Assembly (NCBI RefSeq): GCF_015832195.1
Contig: NC_052045.1
Coordinates: forward strand, 2,356,001 to 2,420,000
Reading direction: 5' to 3'
DNA length: 64,000 nt
Source: Motacilla alba alba
Taxonomy: Eukaryota > Chordata > Aves > Passeriformes > Motacillidae
Shown here: positions 26,201-38,641 of the stretch, piece after piece
How the letters are laid out: each line of letters opens with the position of its first letter
Numbering within the stretch: position 1 is the first letter of the stretch
The notes under the pieces: model-generated
Seen by the model: only the letters and a program-made list of their open reading frames with translations
Told to the model about the DNA's origin: nothing
Database searches by the model: none
Translations under genes and position numbers: made by a program

Positions 26201-26224
26201 TGCTCTCATTAATTAATGAGAGCA
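26201..26224. repeat. Perfect 24-bp palindrome
   Basis: Bases 26201-26224 read identically on both strands with no spacer: arm TGCTCTCATTAA and its exact complement. The centre ATTAATTAAT contains back-to-back TAAT/ATTA cores, the shape of a dimeric homeodomain site. It could also form a small cruciform. Function is not shown. Confidence 0.95.
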
Positions 26225-26490
26225 TTAAAGCCAATTAATCTCCTCCCCAGCTAATGGTTTAGCAGCCACCTCACCCCTCCCAGCCCTGGATGGTGCAGGA
26301 ACACCTTGCTTGCCCAGGGAGAGGCTGCTGGGCACAGATTGCCTGGTGTCCCAAGGCAGCTTGGCAAAGATGTGCTCTGGGTTTCGGTGAACAATTCCCA
26401 AAGGTGTTGTTGGAAAATATCCACAAAGTCCACACAGTTTTGGATATCTTGGATTTCTGCTTATTGGCCTCGACACAATTGAATGCTTAG

Positions 26491-26568
26491 GTTTGGTTGT
26501 TGGGGTTTTTTGTTTGTTTGTTTGTTTGTTTTGTTTGTTGGTTTGGTTTTTTATTTTTTGTTTTTTAA
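26491..26568. repeat. TTTG-rich simple repeat
   Basis: About 78 bases of T and G, with TTTG units most regular at 26511-26530 and degenerating on both sides. It is a low-complexity microsatellite; the reverse complement resembles the CAAA tract at 38316-38392. Confidence 0.9.
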
Positions 26569-28420
26569 GTCACTGAAAAATGCATCATAATTACTTGGAA
26601 TCACTTCCAGTAGAAAACGGTGCAAGATGCAAAAATGCATTTTATTTTTCTCTCCCATTTTTGCTCATGTGGTGGAACATCATTGGTATTATAAGGAGAT
26701 AATGCAGCACTGTAAGTACTGGATAAAGCACTCAGAGTGCCTCCAGGTAGGTGTGATTATTATCCTGCCTCTATCCCTAATTTACAGTACTCTGTGGGTT
26801 CCTTACTACTTGGAAATGCTACCTAACTTTACACTTTTAGACAATGTTCCAAAGTTATTGCTGCTTAATTTTGACCACTTTACTTCTAAAAAGTATTTTG
26901 GTTGATGTTCTCGAATTTCCTTTCTCACCTCAACTTTACTGGCTTCTTTGGATGAAGCAATACAATTTTCTTATTTGTGTTATTACAAAAATAAGAGCCC
27001 TAATTACCAAATAAAAATGCTCCTAAAGAATAAAACACAGGCAAATGGAAGACAGATGCAGGTTCATTCCACAGCAGGATGAAATAAAACACGAGAAATG
27101 ACAAGATCTCAAAAAAAGAGAACCAAACAAAAACAAGCATGGCTGACTTTTAAAGCATCTGATGGCTCAGGTAAGATGAGAATGGCTTCAAACTAAAAAT
27201 GTGTGATTAAAAGTTTGATAAAGAGTTTGAGCTGAGCTCAGGAGCTGGAGTGGGGTAAGATTGAGAGAAAGAGAGCTCCAGGCAACCTTAATTAGAATAT
27301 TGCATAAACCAACAGAAAACAAAGAACAGAAGCTGAGTTTTCAGGAGTTTGGTGATTTTAAAGGTTGAGAGGCTTAAGGCTTAATCATGTTTTTATTGTC
27401 AAGGGAAATGAAAGATGAAAACAGGGCAAGACATATAAGGAAATGTGATGGGACAGGCAGAACAGGTAGATGAGGAAGTAGATGAGAAAGTTTTGTAATG
27501 AAGGATCTTTGTGATGGAGAAAGGATGTCAAACCAACAGGAAGGCACAGATAAACACCTCATTTTGTCAGGTTTTTTCCCCAGAAGAAAGTGACAAGATA
27601 TTATGCGGATTTTATGATATAAAAATAAATGGAAGCAAGGGAAGAATAAGAAGGAAGTGCAGATTTGAGAGAATTTTAAAATAAATCAAAAAATGTTGGG
27701 TGCCACATGCAGGAAAAAGGCTGATGGCAGTGTTGAATAAGAGATCTGCAGAAAAGAAGAAACAACAGCATGCCTGAAGAGTGCTCAATAAAAAAAAGGA
27801 AAGAAAAGCTATTTTGGTGCAGAGAAGTTTTGTAGTAGGGCTGTAGATTAAATGAAAATGAGAACAAGGAAATAAGCAGCTCAAAAGAAATTGGCCATTA
27901 GCCTGTAAGCTGAAGTATCCAGAATAAGTGCAGGACATTGCAAGGAGGAAAACAAAGAACCACGTGGAAATCTGCTGCTGCTAATGGGAAGAGCTGATTG
28001 AGGAGCAAATGGCAGGGAGCTGGAGCAAGAAGGGGCACAGAAGCTGTTTGCAATCCCACTCTGGGGAAGGGGAACTGAGTGAAGAGAGCAAACTCGCTGG
28101 AAAAAAAACCCAAACAGCTCTGATCCAGAACCTGAGCATGAAGCCGGGAGTGTGTAAGGGCTTCCTTCTGTGCTGTGCCCAACATTTAGATCATGCCAGC
28201 ACAGTGGAATAACCTGGGATTGGCATCACAAGTTACCCATCCCCAAACCTCCCTGAAGGATGTAAATCCCATACAATTTACAGCACAGGCCCTGCTCTCA
28301 CTTCCATCCGAGCCCACTCCCCTTGCAAGGAGGGTTAGGGGAGCCAGGAGGGCTGAAAACCTTCCAGAGGCCTCAGCTAAAGGACAGAAGCATCTAGAAA
28401 AGGAGGAGACAGCTCTTCCT
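26569..28420. other. Non-coding DNA with a 1.1-kb purine-skewed block
   Basis: From about 27061 to 28140 the + strand is about 66% purine (hand count: 367 pyrimidines in 1080 bases), peaking near 77% at 27421-27480. The skew is not due to a single homopurine run. It generates false pyrimidine-coded minus-strand frames (for example 27612-27938, rich in Phe, Leu and Ser). The block matches no transposon I recognise. It could be an old A-rich element, a transcribed non-coding exon, or a compositional accident. Confidence 0.55.
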
Positions 28421-28520
28421 CACTGTTTTTAAAGCAAACACACTGTTTATAAACACTGTTTTTAAAATAAACACTCACTGTTCTAAAGATAAACACTCAC
28501 TGTTTTTAAAATAAACACAG
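28421..28520. repeat. Short tandem array, 22-bp unit
   Basis: CACTGTT (or a close variant) recurs at 28421, 28441, 28454, 28476 and 28498. The last three steps are 22 bp and share AAATAAACACT. The first units are shorter and diverged, so the array grew toward the right or was eroded on the left. Confidence 0.85.
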
Positions 28521-31500
28521 ACATCACCAAAACCCCCAGCAGGATATATCTGACATAGGTGTGTGCTGTGACATAGGCAGCATAATATATACAGTAAAAA
28601 AGTCACATTAAAGAATTCATAGAATTAAGGATTCATTGGTATGAATACAAATGCTTGGAAGTCCAGAAAAAAGTAAGGTTGTCGATCTTTGGGATAATGC
28701 TTACAGTCTTTTGTCCTGCCCATGTGCGAATAGGAGTGTTTGGGGCATTTTCTTCTTGCTGAGAAAAGTAAAAAGAATCCTGTAACGCTCCTCAGAAAGT
28801 GTGTCTGGTCGGAGAAGCAGAGAAACATATCCCAGAAGAAAGAAGCATCTTCAAGGAAGTTGTTTCCTGCTCTAATTCTGGAGAGAGATGCCAGAAGCTC
28901 TTCTGGCCCTCTGCATGACTGCATTAGAGACAGGCTGCTCACAGGAATTTACCAACATGATGATACTCAAGAAGGTTAATTGGAATTAACTAAAATGTAT
29001 GAACTTTGAAGTGGATTAATTACATTATCCCAAGTCCTTGTGTAGCTATTCTTATTTAAAATTAAAATGATCTTAATGTAGTTTATGTTATTTCGCTCCT
29101 AAATGAACGATAAAATGAATTAAGATAATTTCAGAGCTCATTTGCATTAATTTTCCTGTGTACATGTGTGTAAACAAGCACTGAGATCCTAAAACTTAAA
29201 ACCTCATTGAGTTTCATTAAGCTTATCAATAATGCATCAGAGCTGTAAGAGTGGATTGCAGACACAGCTCTTAATGATGACACCACAACACCCAGAGCCA
29301 TGGAGACCAGAACTCCACCAGCTCTGTAAAGTTTCCAGATCCTTTGGAAACAGAAATTCCTTCAGCAGAAAAACCTCTTCGTGCAATTGTATCAAAAACT
29401 GGGCCAGAGTAAATGGAATGTTACATGAACATCCTGCTTCACACATATTTCATTTTTGAAATAACAGCACCTTAAAAACAGGAGAAATTTTCAAAATCCT
29501 TCACCAGCCCCATTATTTGCTGGGATTACGATGTCTTTTTAAAAGGCCAATGAGCACAAAACCCATGAGAAAACGTAGAATTTATCAAACAAATTTTCAA
29601 GCAGTCCTGCAGGATGGAGGCTGCTTATTGAGGTTATTCAGCAAATGGGTGATGAAAAAGGAGCAACTCTAAATAAAATCCTAGATACAAGTCTGCAGCC
29701 AGACACGGCCAGTTTCTCTCATGAGTGGCAAAAAGCACAATTGCCTAAAAGCTGCAATAAAGAGAGCTCTAAGTAGTGCTTGTAAAGATATTTTTTTCAG
29801 CGAATATTTATTGCTGGTCTGTATCAAAACTGAGAAATGCAGCAAAAAATATTTTCACATGAGAATTCTTGGAATGTTTGTTGTGTGACAAAATATTCCA
29901 GTGAAAGCAGCAAGAGTTCATAATGATCCAATAGATAAATTAAATCTTGCTCAGTGAATAATGCCAGGAAAGGAGCAGTGCCCTGAGTGCCCTGTGCAAT
30001 AATTAGGAGGCTTTTCACCAACAAAATAATTACAAATTGCATTTTATCTGCCCAGTGGCTGAATCTTACTAATTATGGATACATAAATTGACAGAGATGA
30101 GTGGTTTATTTAGTATGACTGTTCGACTGATTAAAAAAAAATAAAACAAAAACATTTTTTTAAATATAAAGCTTTTGCTATACTAATTTTTCCTGTGGAG
30201 AAGGTGAGACAAATGTGCTTTAAAGATGTTCTTTCAGAATGGAATTCTCACTTTTATCCTGTGCAAGGACAAAATTTCCTGAATCCTATTATAAAGGCTG
30301 GATGTAAAATACTGCAATGATATAGATGAGGTAAATAACAGGAATCAGGAGAGGCATTTTCTGTTTCTAAATCTCAAACTGGTATCTGTGTGACCTCAGG
30401 TATCTAAACAGTTCAGCTTCTCCAGTTTTCAGCTTATTTGTATATTTTTATGATACATAAACCTAAAAGAGATTTAAGAATATATAATTCAGCTGAAAAA
30501 GTATTTTATTTTTGCTAGGCTAGTTAGAACAAATATTTTGAAAGCTGCTCTGCTTAGAAGAGCACTCATTTGCTCTCAAAAAAAAAAAAAAAAAAAAGGA
30601 GAATGCCTGAAAAGTAGCTGTTCTTACCGAAGAATGAACTTTGAAAAAACAGTGGATGAAAGAGTTGGATTGAAACAGTTGTAAAAAGACCCAGAATGTA
30701 AAAGTAAACAGTTATAAAAAGACCAGAATATAAAATTTTCCTTTAGCTCTTCCTGCTCTTCCTGCTGTATTTCAAATCTTTCAGCCACACACAATTTATA
30801 CTTTAATTTTGAACAAGCACTCTCCTTCCTCATCTTATCCTGCTGCTCTGGCAGAGTATCTGCTGCTTCTCTCCCATAATCAGAGAATAAAAACCAACAT
30901 TTTTTTGTTACTGTTTTATTAAAACAATTTTGTTGTTGGTCTGAGTGCAATTATAAACCCGGGCTGAGCCTGCCTTGTGTTGTTGAGCAGGAAGGTCACA
31001 GGTAGCTTTGAACTGACACTCATCCTTTGTGTGCAAACACATTCTCTTTCATGTCCTCACCCTGCCTGCCTCACACTATCCAATGTGAATTCTTTGACGC
31101 TTCTTAAAATATTTTAAAGCGAACTTATTTAAAAATTGGAAAAGTCAACTCATTAAATAAGGTATTTGTAGTAGGAACCTTTTATCTTCCACTGAAGGCA
31201 ATAACAAGAGTCTCTCTGAAAATTTTCAATAGACAACAAACAGCCTCTTTGAGTTTAGAGCTTTCTGAAGTGACTGATCCTGACTTTCTCAAAAGGCTAT
31301 TTTCCATATGCACTAGATGTATGCAAACGCTGAAAAAAAAAAAAAAGGGAAAACATTTTGAATTGCATTTACTAGGAGTTATAATATTTTACATCCTTAG
31401 ATTTATTAGAAATGTGGAAAGTATTTCTTGAAAGTCACATGACTTTCTTAGTGTTTCGCTTATTTCTGATGGTTTATTCAAAAACTAATTTCAGTTTTGG

Positions 31501-32761
31501 ACAAACTGTTCAGTGATTGTGAGCCAGCAGGGGCTCTGCTAAAGACGTGGTGTAATCTGCACACTCCAGTGATGCAGCTGAGAGACAGCTCTGTCACCAG
31601 GCACAGAGCTGAATTCCATGCTGGATGATAATTCTGACTGAAATCTACCTTCTTTTTTTTTTTTTTTTTACAAACTTTATTCACAGTAAGAGTCACCCAA
31701 AACTCGCTGATAATGATATTTCTCAGCACTAATTACCCACTGTTGGTTCTATCCTGCACACACACAGAAAAATGCAAGGAACTGAGACTCCACTGTGCAA
31801 GCAGCAAAAACCAACCCCTAACCTGCAGCTCTATAATTCAACAAGCTGAGTTAGGAGCAATATAGGAAGAGAAAATTCTTGCAGGATAACTAAATCTCAG
31901 TTCTTTCTTTCTTTCAGTCCTTTCCACTTAGGGGAAAAACAGACACGAGTTGAACTTCTTCTTATTTGACGTTCCTAGTTCTGAACTGCTCTTCCAGGAA
32001 TACAAATTACAGCTCCAGGTGGATCCTGTAAATTATATCACTGAGATGCTATGATCACTATGCTCCTCACACCCCACCAGACCCAAACTTTTTGATACCA
32101 TGGTACGCAGAGGAAGAGGAGCATTTTAAATACACTCAGCTCCAGGTCAGTAGAGAAAGAAAAGGAAGAAGTAGTTCTTGTAAGCCTTTGGTTTCTATAT
32201 CTTCCACTGAAACAAATTCTAAACAGAGTAGAGATTTTTGCCCATTTAAAAATAAGTATTTTGATGATTACCTCATGGAATATCTAGAGAAACATGAGGA
32301 TAATTCCTCATTCCTTTTAAAAATCCTGAATGTGATTTGTCTTTCTTTTTCTGAGGGGTGAGGATCTCACCTGCAATGGCAGGAACACCCCTGGATCTGC
32401 CACTGTCCCTGCTGGGGCTGTCCCTGAGCACTGCATCAGCTTTCACAGCGAGCTGACTGCCCAGGCTTTTATTCAGCACATGTCCCGTCTGCACTCATTG
32501 CTTGGGTCATACACAATTTACTCTCTTATGCATTCTCATCTCATTCCTGCTTTCTTATTTAAATGCAGTTTTATTTCTTGTGGTGCAAAAAGAAAACGCC
32601 CTGAGTTCAAGGTGATTGCTGAGACAGAAGAGGCCCTGAGTGGTTTTGGCATTCCTGCTCACAGTGTCATTCTCTGCTTGCTTCTACCCAGAACTGGCAC
32701 AGTGGCACATTGCTGGGGACTTCTGCAGGTTTTTATTTAAAACTGCTTTAAAAGTCAGATT
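28521..32761. other. Unique non-coding DNA with homopolymer runs
   Basis: No gene recognised. A20 at 30578-30597, an A run near 31333-31346 and T17 at 31653-31669. An octamer joined to TAAT (ATTTGCATTAAT) is at 29140-29151, in an AT-rich patch from about 29040 that has no repeats. The 89-codon frame at 32092-32361 has an even, protein-like composition but no domain I know, and no exon boundary or neighbour supports it. Confidence 0.5.
30673..30738. repeat. Imperfect 33-bp tandem duplication
   Basis: AAACAGTTGTAAAAAGACCC starts at 30673, and a close variant starts again at 30706, with a handful of substitutions and one indel. An old local duplication. Confidence 0.85.
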
Positions 32762-32885
32762 ATTCAGAGTTGGAAGGGATCCACAAGGACTGTAAAGCCC
32801 AAATTTAAGTGAATGACCCATGTGTGGACTGACCCCACAGCCCTGGTGTTATTAACACCGTGCTCCAAACAACTGTAGAGACACC
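32762..32885 (-). mobile_element. CR1 LINE 3' fragment
   Basis: The + strand shows the antisense CR1 3' signature TTGGAAGGGATCCACAAGG, followed by a diverged block with GGTGTTATTAACACCGTGCT, a motif shared by many bird CR1 copies. The retrotransposon sense is therefore minus, and its tail lies at the left end. Strongly 5'-truncated and mutated; no open frame remains. Confidence 0.78.
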
Positions 32886-33182
32886 AGCAGCTCTGATAAA
32901 TCCAGGAAACAAAGAGCTACAGGTATTAATGCACATTGCAACAGAATGGATTTTAATTGCTACTGTTGCCACTTCTGATTATTTTCATTCATTGTGAGTT
33001 TTAAAAAAAAAAAAACTTTAAAATTGTGAATTATGGCATGCAGAGTTTCTGACATGCTGTAGAAAAATTCAAATTTGACCAGGCTTAGGCAATCCTGTGT
33101 GAATACATCCATTCCCTCACACACTGACTTCAGACAAAACACTGTTAAGACTGAAAAAGTCCAGTACTCAGGGCAATGCTGT

Positions 33183-33401
33183 GCCTTGTGTTTGCAGCCT
33201 GAGGCCTCTGCATGTGTGCAGTTTGATAGTTTTGCACTTTGGTAATAAAAGATTGTAAAATCATAGACAATTCAGGGAGTCAGAAAGAAAGCTATGCTTA
33301 GTAGGCCCTGGGAAAATGTCAAAAGTAGGTCCTGGGAAATGTTAGGCCTTGTGTTTGCAGCCTGAGGCCTCTGCATGTGTGCAGTTTGATAGTTTTGCAC
33401 T
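33183..33401. repeat. 56-bp perfect direct repeat, 163 bp apart
   Basis: The 56 bases at 33183-33238 recur without mismatch at 33346-33401. Weaker similarity extends about 20 bases upstream of both copies. The interval contains an AATAAA and a small tandem of GTAGG(C/T)CCTGGGAAAATGT-like units (33301-33324 and 33325-33345). Identical copies point to a recent duplication or gene conversion. The copies do not have LTR ends. Confidence 0.93.
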
Positions 33402-36400
33402 GTAAGAGCTTGGATGCAGAGTTCTTATTTAACACTCAGTGAATTTTGGTCGGTGTGTCTTCATTAGTGTGTGAGTTCAATTTTTACTGCATCCTTCCAA
33501 CTCAGCTGTCAGGACAGACCTGTTCACCTCTTCATGGCAGAATTATTCATCTCCTTATCACCACTTTGGAAATTCCTCACTGGGCCAGCTGAGTCTCCTC
33601 TGATAACAATGAACCTGCTTTCACCGGGGCTTTGGAGGAGAAGCACGTGATGGACAAGAACTAAAGGAATTAAGGTGCAGAGAAATTAGGTTTGCGTGTT
33701 CTCACAAATGTCTGGTGAGCAATGAGGACCCAGCAGTTCAGAGCAGTTCACAGCACTTGCCACCAAAGCTTGTCAGAAAAACTGTGCAGGAAAGTTCTAG
33801 TTTGGAAGGTATTGATTTAACAAAAATTGGAGCACACTGTGAAATACACTGTCTCACTGATGTAATTAGACCTGGTCTGGGTGTCATGTTTAATTAAAGA
33901 AATAATGGAAAATAAAATTGCAACCTGCTATCTATCCACCCTTATAAAAGATGACTTAAATCATCTTTATACCCAAATGCTATTAATCCTTCTTGAGAAG
34001 TGTTCAGTCTGCACCTTCCTCCCATTGATGGTCCAGAGCTGCTGACACAACACTGCAGTCTAAGTCTGCCAGTAGAAGAATCTCCACATTGTGAAAACAC
34101 TCAGCAATCAAGAACACGTAAATAAATCTAACACTTTGCTAAAAAAAAAAGAGAAGTGCAGAATTGGTAATCAAATATTATTAGAATGATGAAAAGAATT
34201 GTGATCAGAGTGCATTCCTGCTATCTGCTTGGCACTAAGTATTTCCCACTTGAGCTCTTAGAGGAAAAGGTGTGGAAGAACTTGGTTACAGCCAGGCAGG
34301 CTTTAGGCTCACCAGAAGAGAGGCCAGGCTTTCCATCAGTTTTGGCTTCCTCACACTTCACTTCTGCATTTCCACATGTGTGGCAGACATTCTGGTGATA
34401 TCTCAAAAAATAATTTATGTTTTTCTCCCTTCAGGGAAGAATTGCAGATGATCTGTCAGGAAGGGAGATCCTGAGCCTGAGTCCCCCTGTGCTCACCCTG
34501 GGCCACGAGCAGGGCTTGCTGCAGATGCTCCACCCAGTTATCAGAAGCTATGGGGCAGCACAGTCCTTTTCTGGAACCAGAATTATTTCCCATTAAGCTG
34601 CCTAATGACCCTGGGATATTGGTGAGCCCTAACCATTTCTTAATAATGGATATTATGACTCATCCATCCATCCTGCCTTGCTTCTCAATGCACCATTGAA
34701 AAGATAGGAAGCCATTTTACCAACACACCCTAATATATCATAGCAATTTAACTTCTAATAGATTTTATTATTGCTTTTAATTCTTTTTTTCTTTCAAGGA
34801 TATTGATTTTGAGAGTACACTATTCTTGCAATTAGATACAACTGTTTTTTCAGTATGTAATCATTTTTACTTTGTAACTTTTGCAGGAGACAAACTGCCT
34901 TAATACAACCCCTGATCTCTGTGAGTGATGTAGGGATGTTAAAATAACAGGGACATAAATATGATACACAGGTTAGTGAATACAAAACAACAGTCTACGC
35001 TAAAGGAATTATTTTATCATCTGACTCGTCGACACACTAAAACCTAAAACTGCTACACCTGCAGCACTTGGAAAGCAGTCAGGCAAAGCAGCCCGAGGTG
35101 TCAGCTGGGTGACACAAAATGCTCCTTTCCAAAGTCCTCCACCAAGAACTGCACCAGGAGCCTCCAGTGCAGCCTCAGACACCCATTCCTCTGCAAACAC
35201 ATCCTCCAGCCTCTGCACCAGCCTTCTACAGAGAACACATTTCATGGTCTGCAGATTTCCCTGAGCCCAGCAAGCTGCTCCAGCGAGGAGCTGGTGCTCT
35301 CCAAGAGCAGGTGCCTGTTTGTTCCAGCAACAGGACTTGTTTGAGCAGAGCTCTGGGAGCTGCTTCTCCTCTTTTCACAATTTTGCTGCTGCTCTGCACA
35401 TATTAAGCATCTTCCCAAGTGATGCAGAAACGAGGCATTAAACCATAGCAAGAAAGATCATCCTAGAATTATCACCAAAATTATATTTACTATTCACAGC
35501 ATTGACATTTACTTCTTCTGGAGAAATAAAGTGTTAAAAATCACATGGAATTTTGTCAGCACCGTTTTTGCTCAATTAATGCTGATTGCTATATTTATAA
35601 CCCACTTTAAATTTCTGCTTTATTTTCCTAGTCTACGTCACCCGGTCATAGATCTTTTATTTTTGTTGCATTTAGAGCAAGAAATTAACATTTCCTTTGG
35701 ATATCACCAGGGTGGCACCAGTTCTCTGTTCTATGATCTACATGAAAACATGGTCTTTGTTGTAACGGGGAGCTTGATTTTAGTACACAGAGAATTCCCC
35801 CCTTGGTGCCCTTCAAACTCTAACTTGTAATTATCAATAGCAAATTCCTGACAGAGAATGTAAAAAAAATTAAGCCAGCTGCTGGTTAGAGCCCCAGAAA
35901 AGATAAGAGTCTTCTCTCATGATTCCATCAAAATTAAGCAGGACTTAAATGGCACAAAGATGTCAGGCACAATCTGGGGACCAAGCTGCCTTTTTCCAAT
36001 ACCTTCAATGTGCACACCAAGCCTGCAGCTAGAACTGCCTCAAAACCTTTTCTAAGTAACAGTAAAAGCCACCATAAAAACTTGCCTATCTAAAGTGATC
36101 CTGGTGGCTTTGCTGTCTGTAATTATCTCAGTCACAAAGAGCAATTCAAACCAACACAAACACCTTTGGAGCAATGCAGAAATGCAGAAATTCCTGTGCT
36201 CCAAATCCCCAGGAGCTGTCACTGTTCCTGCCTTAAAAACCAGTAAGGACAAATTCAGGAGCTGGCCACTTGGTTTCTCTTTTTAGTCACAGAAACACGG
36301 TGACATAATTCTTCTGCATGTATAATTTTTTTACTTATAAGTGGAATAAGAGCTTGTGGTGTATGCAGCTTTTCAAGACCTCAAAAAAAGAACACAAACC

Positions 36401-38315
36401 AGCTCCAGCACCAACACAGGTAACTGAAATATTTAAAACTATAAATCTGTCTGAGAGCATTATTGATTTTACTGTGTGTGGAGCAGCTGAAGCATTAGAC
36501 AGCAGCCATTCCTTGCCATAAACATGCCAAGGTTTCTCTGTACCTGCAGCAAACCCAGAACTCTGCTGTTAATGTAGCAGATTATTCACTTTGGAACCCT
36601 GGAGGTGTCCTTGATGCTTCCCTCTCTGCAGCTCAGCCCCAATGACAAGCAGAAGGGCAAGGCCACCAGGACTTATTACCATGTAATGCCATGTTAAGCA
36701 CACACCTGAATACTCATCTTGCTGGGGACTTAGCTCTGTAATTGCAGCTGCAAATCTGTCACATCTGGAAGCCTCTGGAACTTTTTGTAGCCTTATTAGA
36801 TGTGAGAGGGCCCAGCCAGCTCAGTGGCACTGTGCTCATGAAAAGCAGCCCCAAACAACTTAACTGACCGTGTCATCCATTTCACACTCATGGCTATCCT
36901 AATTCTAATTTAATAAGAAACAAACAAACAACAACAACAACAAAAAAAAATCCAACCCACTCAAAGGTGTAATGGCCTTGTTTTATATCACACACTGCTC
37001 TGGGATTAGAAAATAATTATTATTCCTCTCTTAAAGTAAGCAGATTATCATGCTGCTAATTATTCTCAAAGGAATAGAAGAGATGAGAAAATAATCTAAA
37101 ACTTTTCCTGATGGAACTTAACTCATGACTAGGCTTAATGGGTTCATTATAATTACCAACAACTTTTGCTTTGCTAGTTCCTGAAAGAATTGTGACTAGG
37201 ATAACACTTGGAGCTGACTTTCCACACGCACAAGTTCTGTTGGCTGCCTGTACTATTGCACAAATAAAGATGGTGTAATAAAGATGGTATTTTAGAAAAA
37301 AAAAGGTTCATTAAAATAAATAAAAATCCCAGATTGAATGGTGGTTTATGTCCCACTGAGGGAATTCTTTGCAGCTGGTGCTTCAGCAGCACAAAGCTTT
37401 GCATCTGCTATGCTGCCATCTAAAGGGTTTGGAAAAAGGGAGGAGAGTCAGATTTTCCACGTGCTCTGTGGGAATTATGAACTAATTGGCATTTGACTAT
37501 CCAAATTCTAGGATTTAATTAGAAAGGCACTCGAAACCTAATGGATGTTGACTCGATGTATTGGCCAGGATCACCACCAGCACCAAAGTAAAACTTGCAC
37601 TTTGAGAGATTTCCTTACGTGGGAATGTCAGGAGTCAGATTATTTATGGACTGCGGGACAATTTGCAGCTCAGAAAAATTAACACAGAGCAGAGAGCTGT
37701 GCAAACAAGCCCTCCAATCTACCCTTTCCCTGCTCTTTGACTGAGCAAGCAGCCAAATCAAAGTCCTCTTTAGTCATCCTCCTTAGGCTACCTCTGCAGT
37801 GACTTCAAAGGAATCTGGAGCCTGGCAATGCAAATTAATGAAGTACAAGATCATACTCACCAGGTGTGTTTTCCCAAGAAATCTACAATGCTAATTAAAA
37901 AGTTTAATTAATAACGTTGTATTTTTTTTTGTAGTTTATCACAGTTTTTTGTTTGTTCGTTACTATCAGGTATTTTCCTAACTTATTTCTATTTGTTGAT
38001 ACTGCACTTTGTAAGTAAATAAACAAAAGTTATAAAAAATAGTTCAGGTCCTATTAATATTTTAATGTCATAAGTAGAATACTGACAGTTTTTAGCTTGT
38101 TTATCTAAAATATTATTCAATAACAGATCACAAAACAAAAAGCATAAATGGTTAGAGAAGTGGCTTTCCAGTCTTTGTCCATGCACTTTGTTTTACAATT
38201 TATTCTGTGTCTGTAAAGTGCCCCTAACATATGATCATGCTGATGTTCCCTTCTTCCATACAAAAAATAGTTTTTTCCCCAAATTCTTGGTTTGCTAGAT
38301 TATCCAGTCTGCCTT
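33402..38315. other. Unique non-coding DNA
   Basis: No gene or transposon recognised over about 4.9 kb. A short A run is near 34141-34150. An octamer fused to a TAAT core (ATGCAAATTAATGA) lies at 37828-37841. The 99-codon plus frame at 35531-35830 and the overlapping pair around 35119-35451 have no known domains. Confidence 0.5.
36917..36950. repeat. CAAA/CAA simple repeat
   Basis: CAAA units pass into CAA units and end in nine A residues. Low-complexity sequence. Confidence 0.88.
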
Positions 38316-38392
38316 CAAAAAAAAAACAAAAACAAAAACAAACAAAAACTCCAAACAAACAAACAAAAAACCCCAAAAAAACCCAAACAAAA
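38316..38392. repeat. CAAA-rich simple repeat
   Basis: About 77 bases containing only A and C apart from two T residues, with CAAAAA and CAAA units. It gives a false Phe/Cys-rich minus-strand frame (38224-38508). No transposon body is attached. Confidence 0.9.
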
Positions 38393-38593
38393 TGTATTAA
38401 CATCTGAAGACATATAAGTAATTCATATGGAAAGAAAGCAATTAAATCAGCCTGGAACCAGACAATTATATTTGCAATTGATCCCAATTTCATGTTGAGA
38501 GTCACCACTCATGGCAGCATTGATGGCAATGGCTTGTGGCTGGAGCACCAGCAATAAACACGAGCTGGTAAAAGAAATAGAAAATAAAATGAC

Positions 38594-38641
38594 ATAAAAT
38601 GAAACAGATAAAGTCAAATAAAATGAAACAGATATAAGTAA
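38594..38641. repeat. 24-bp tandem duplication
   Basis: ATAAAATGAAACAGATAAAG starts at 38594 and its near copy at 38618, differing at a few positions; a partial third copy follows. A short minisatellite seed. Confidence 0.88.

Noticed and set aside
27612..27938. 108-codon minus-strand hydrophobic frame resembling a membrane protein
   Set aside because: It is a by-product of the purine-skewed + strand, which makes the minus strand Phe/Leu/Ser-rich.
32092..32361. 89-codon frame with a balanced, protein-like composition
   Set aside because: No domain I recognise, no clear splice sites or neighbouring exons, and length well within chance for this window.
33183..33401. A tiny retroelement with paired terminal repeats
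   Set aside because: The repeated ends lack TG/CA termini and target duplications, and the interval has no element body.
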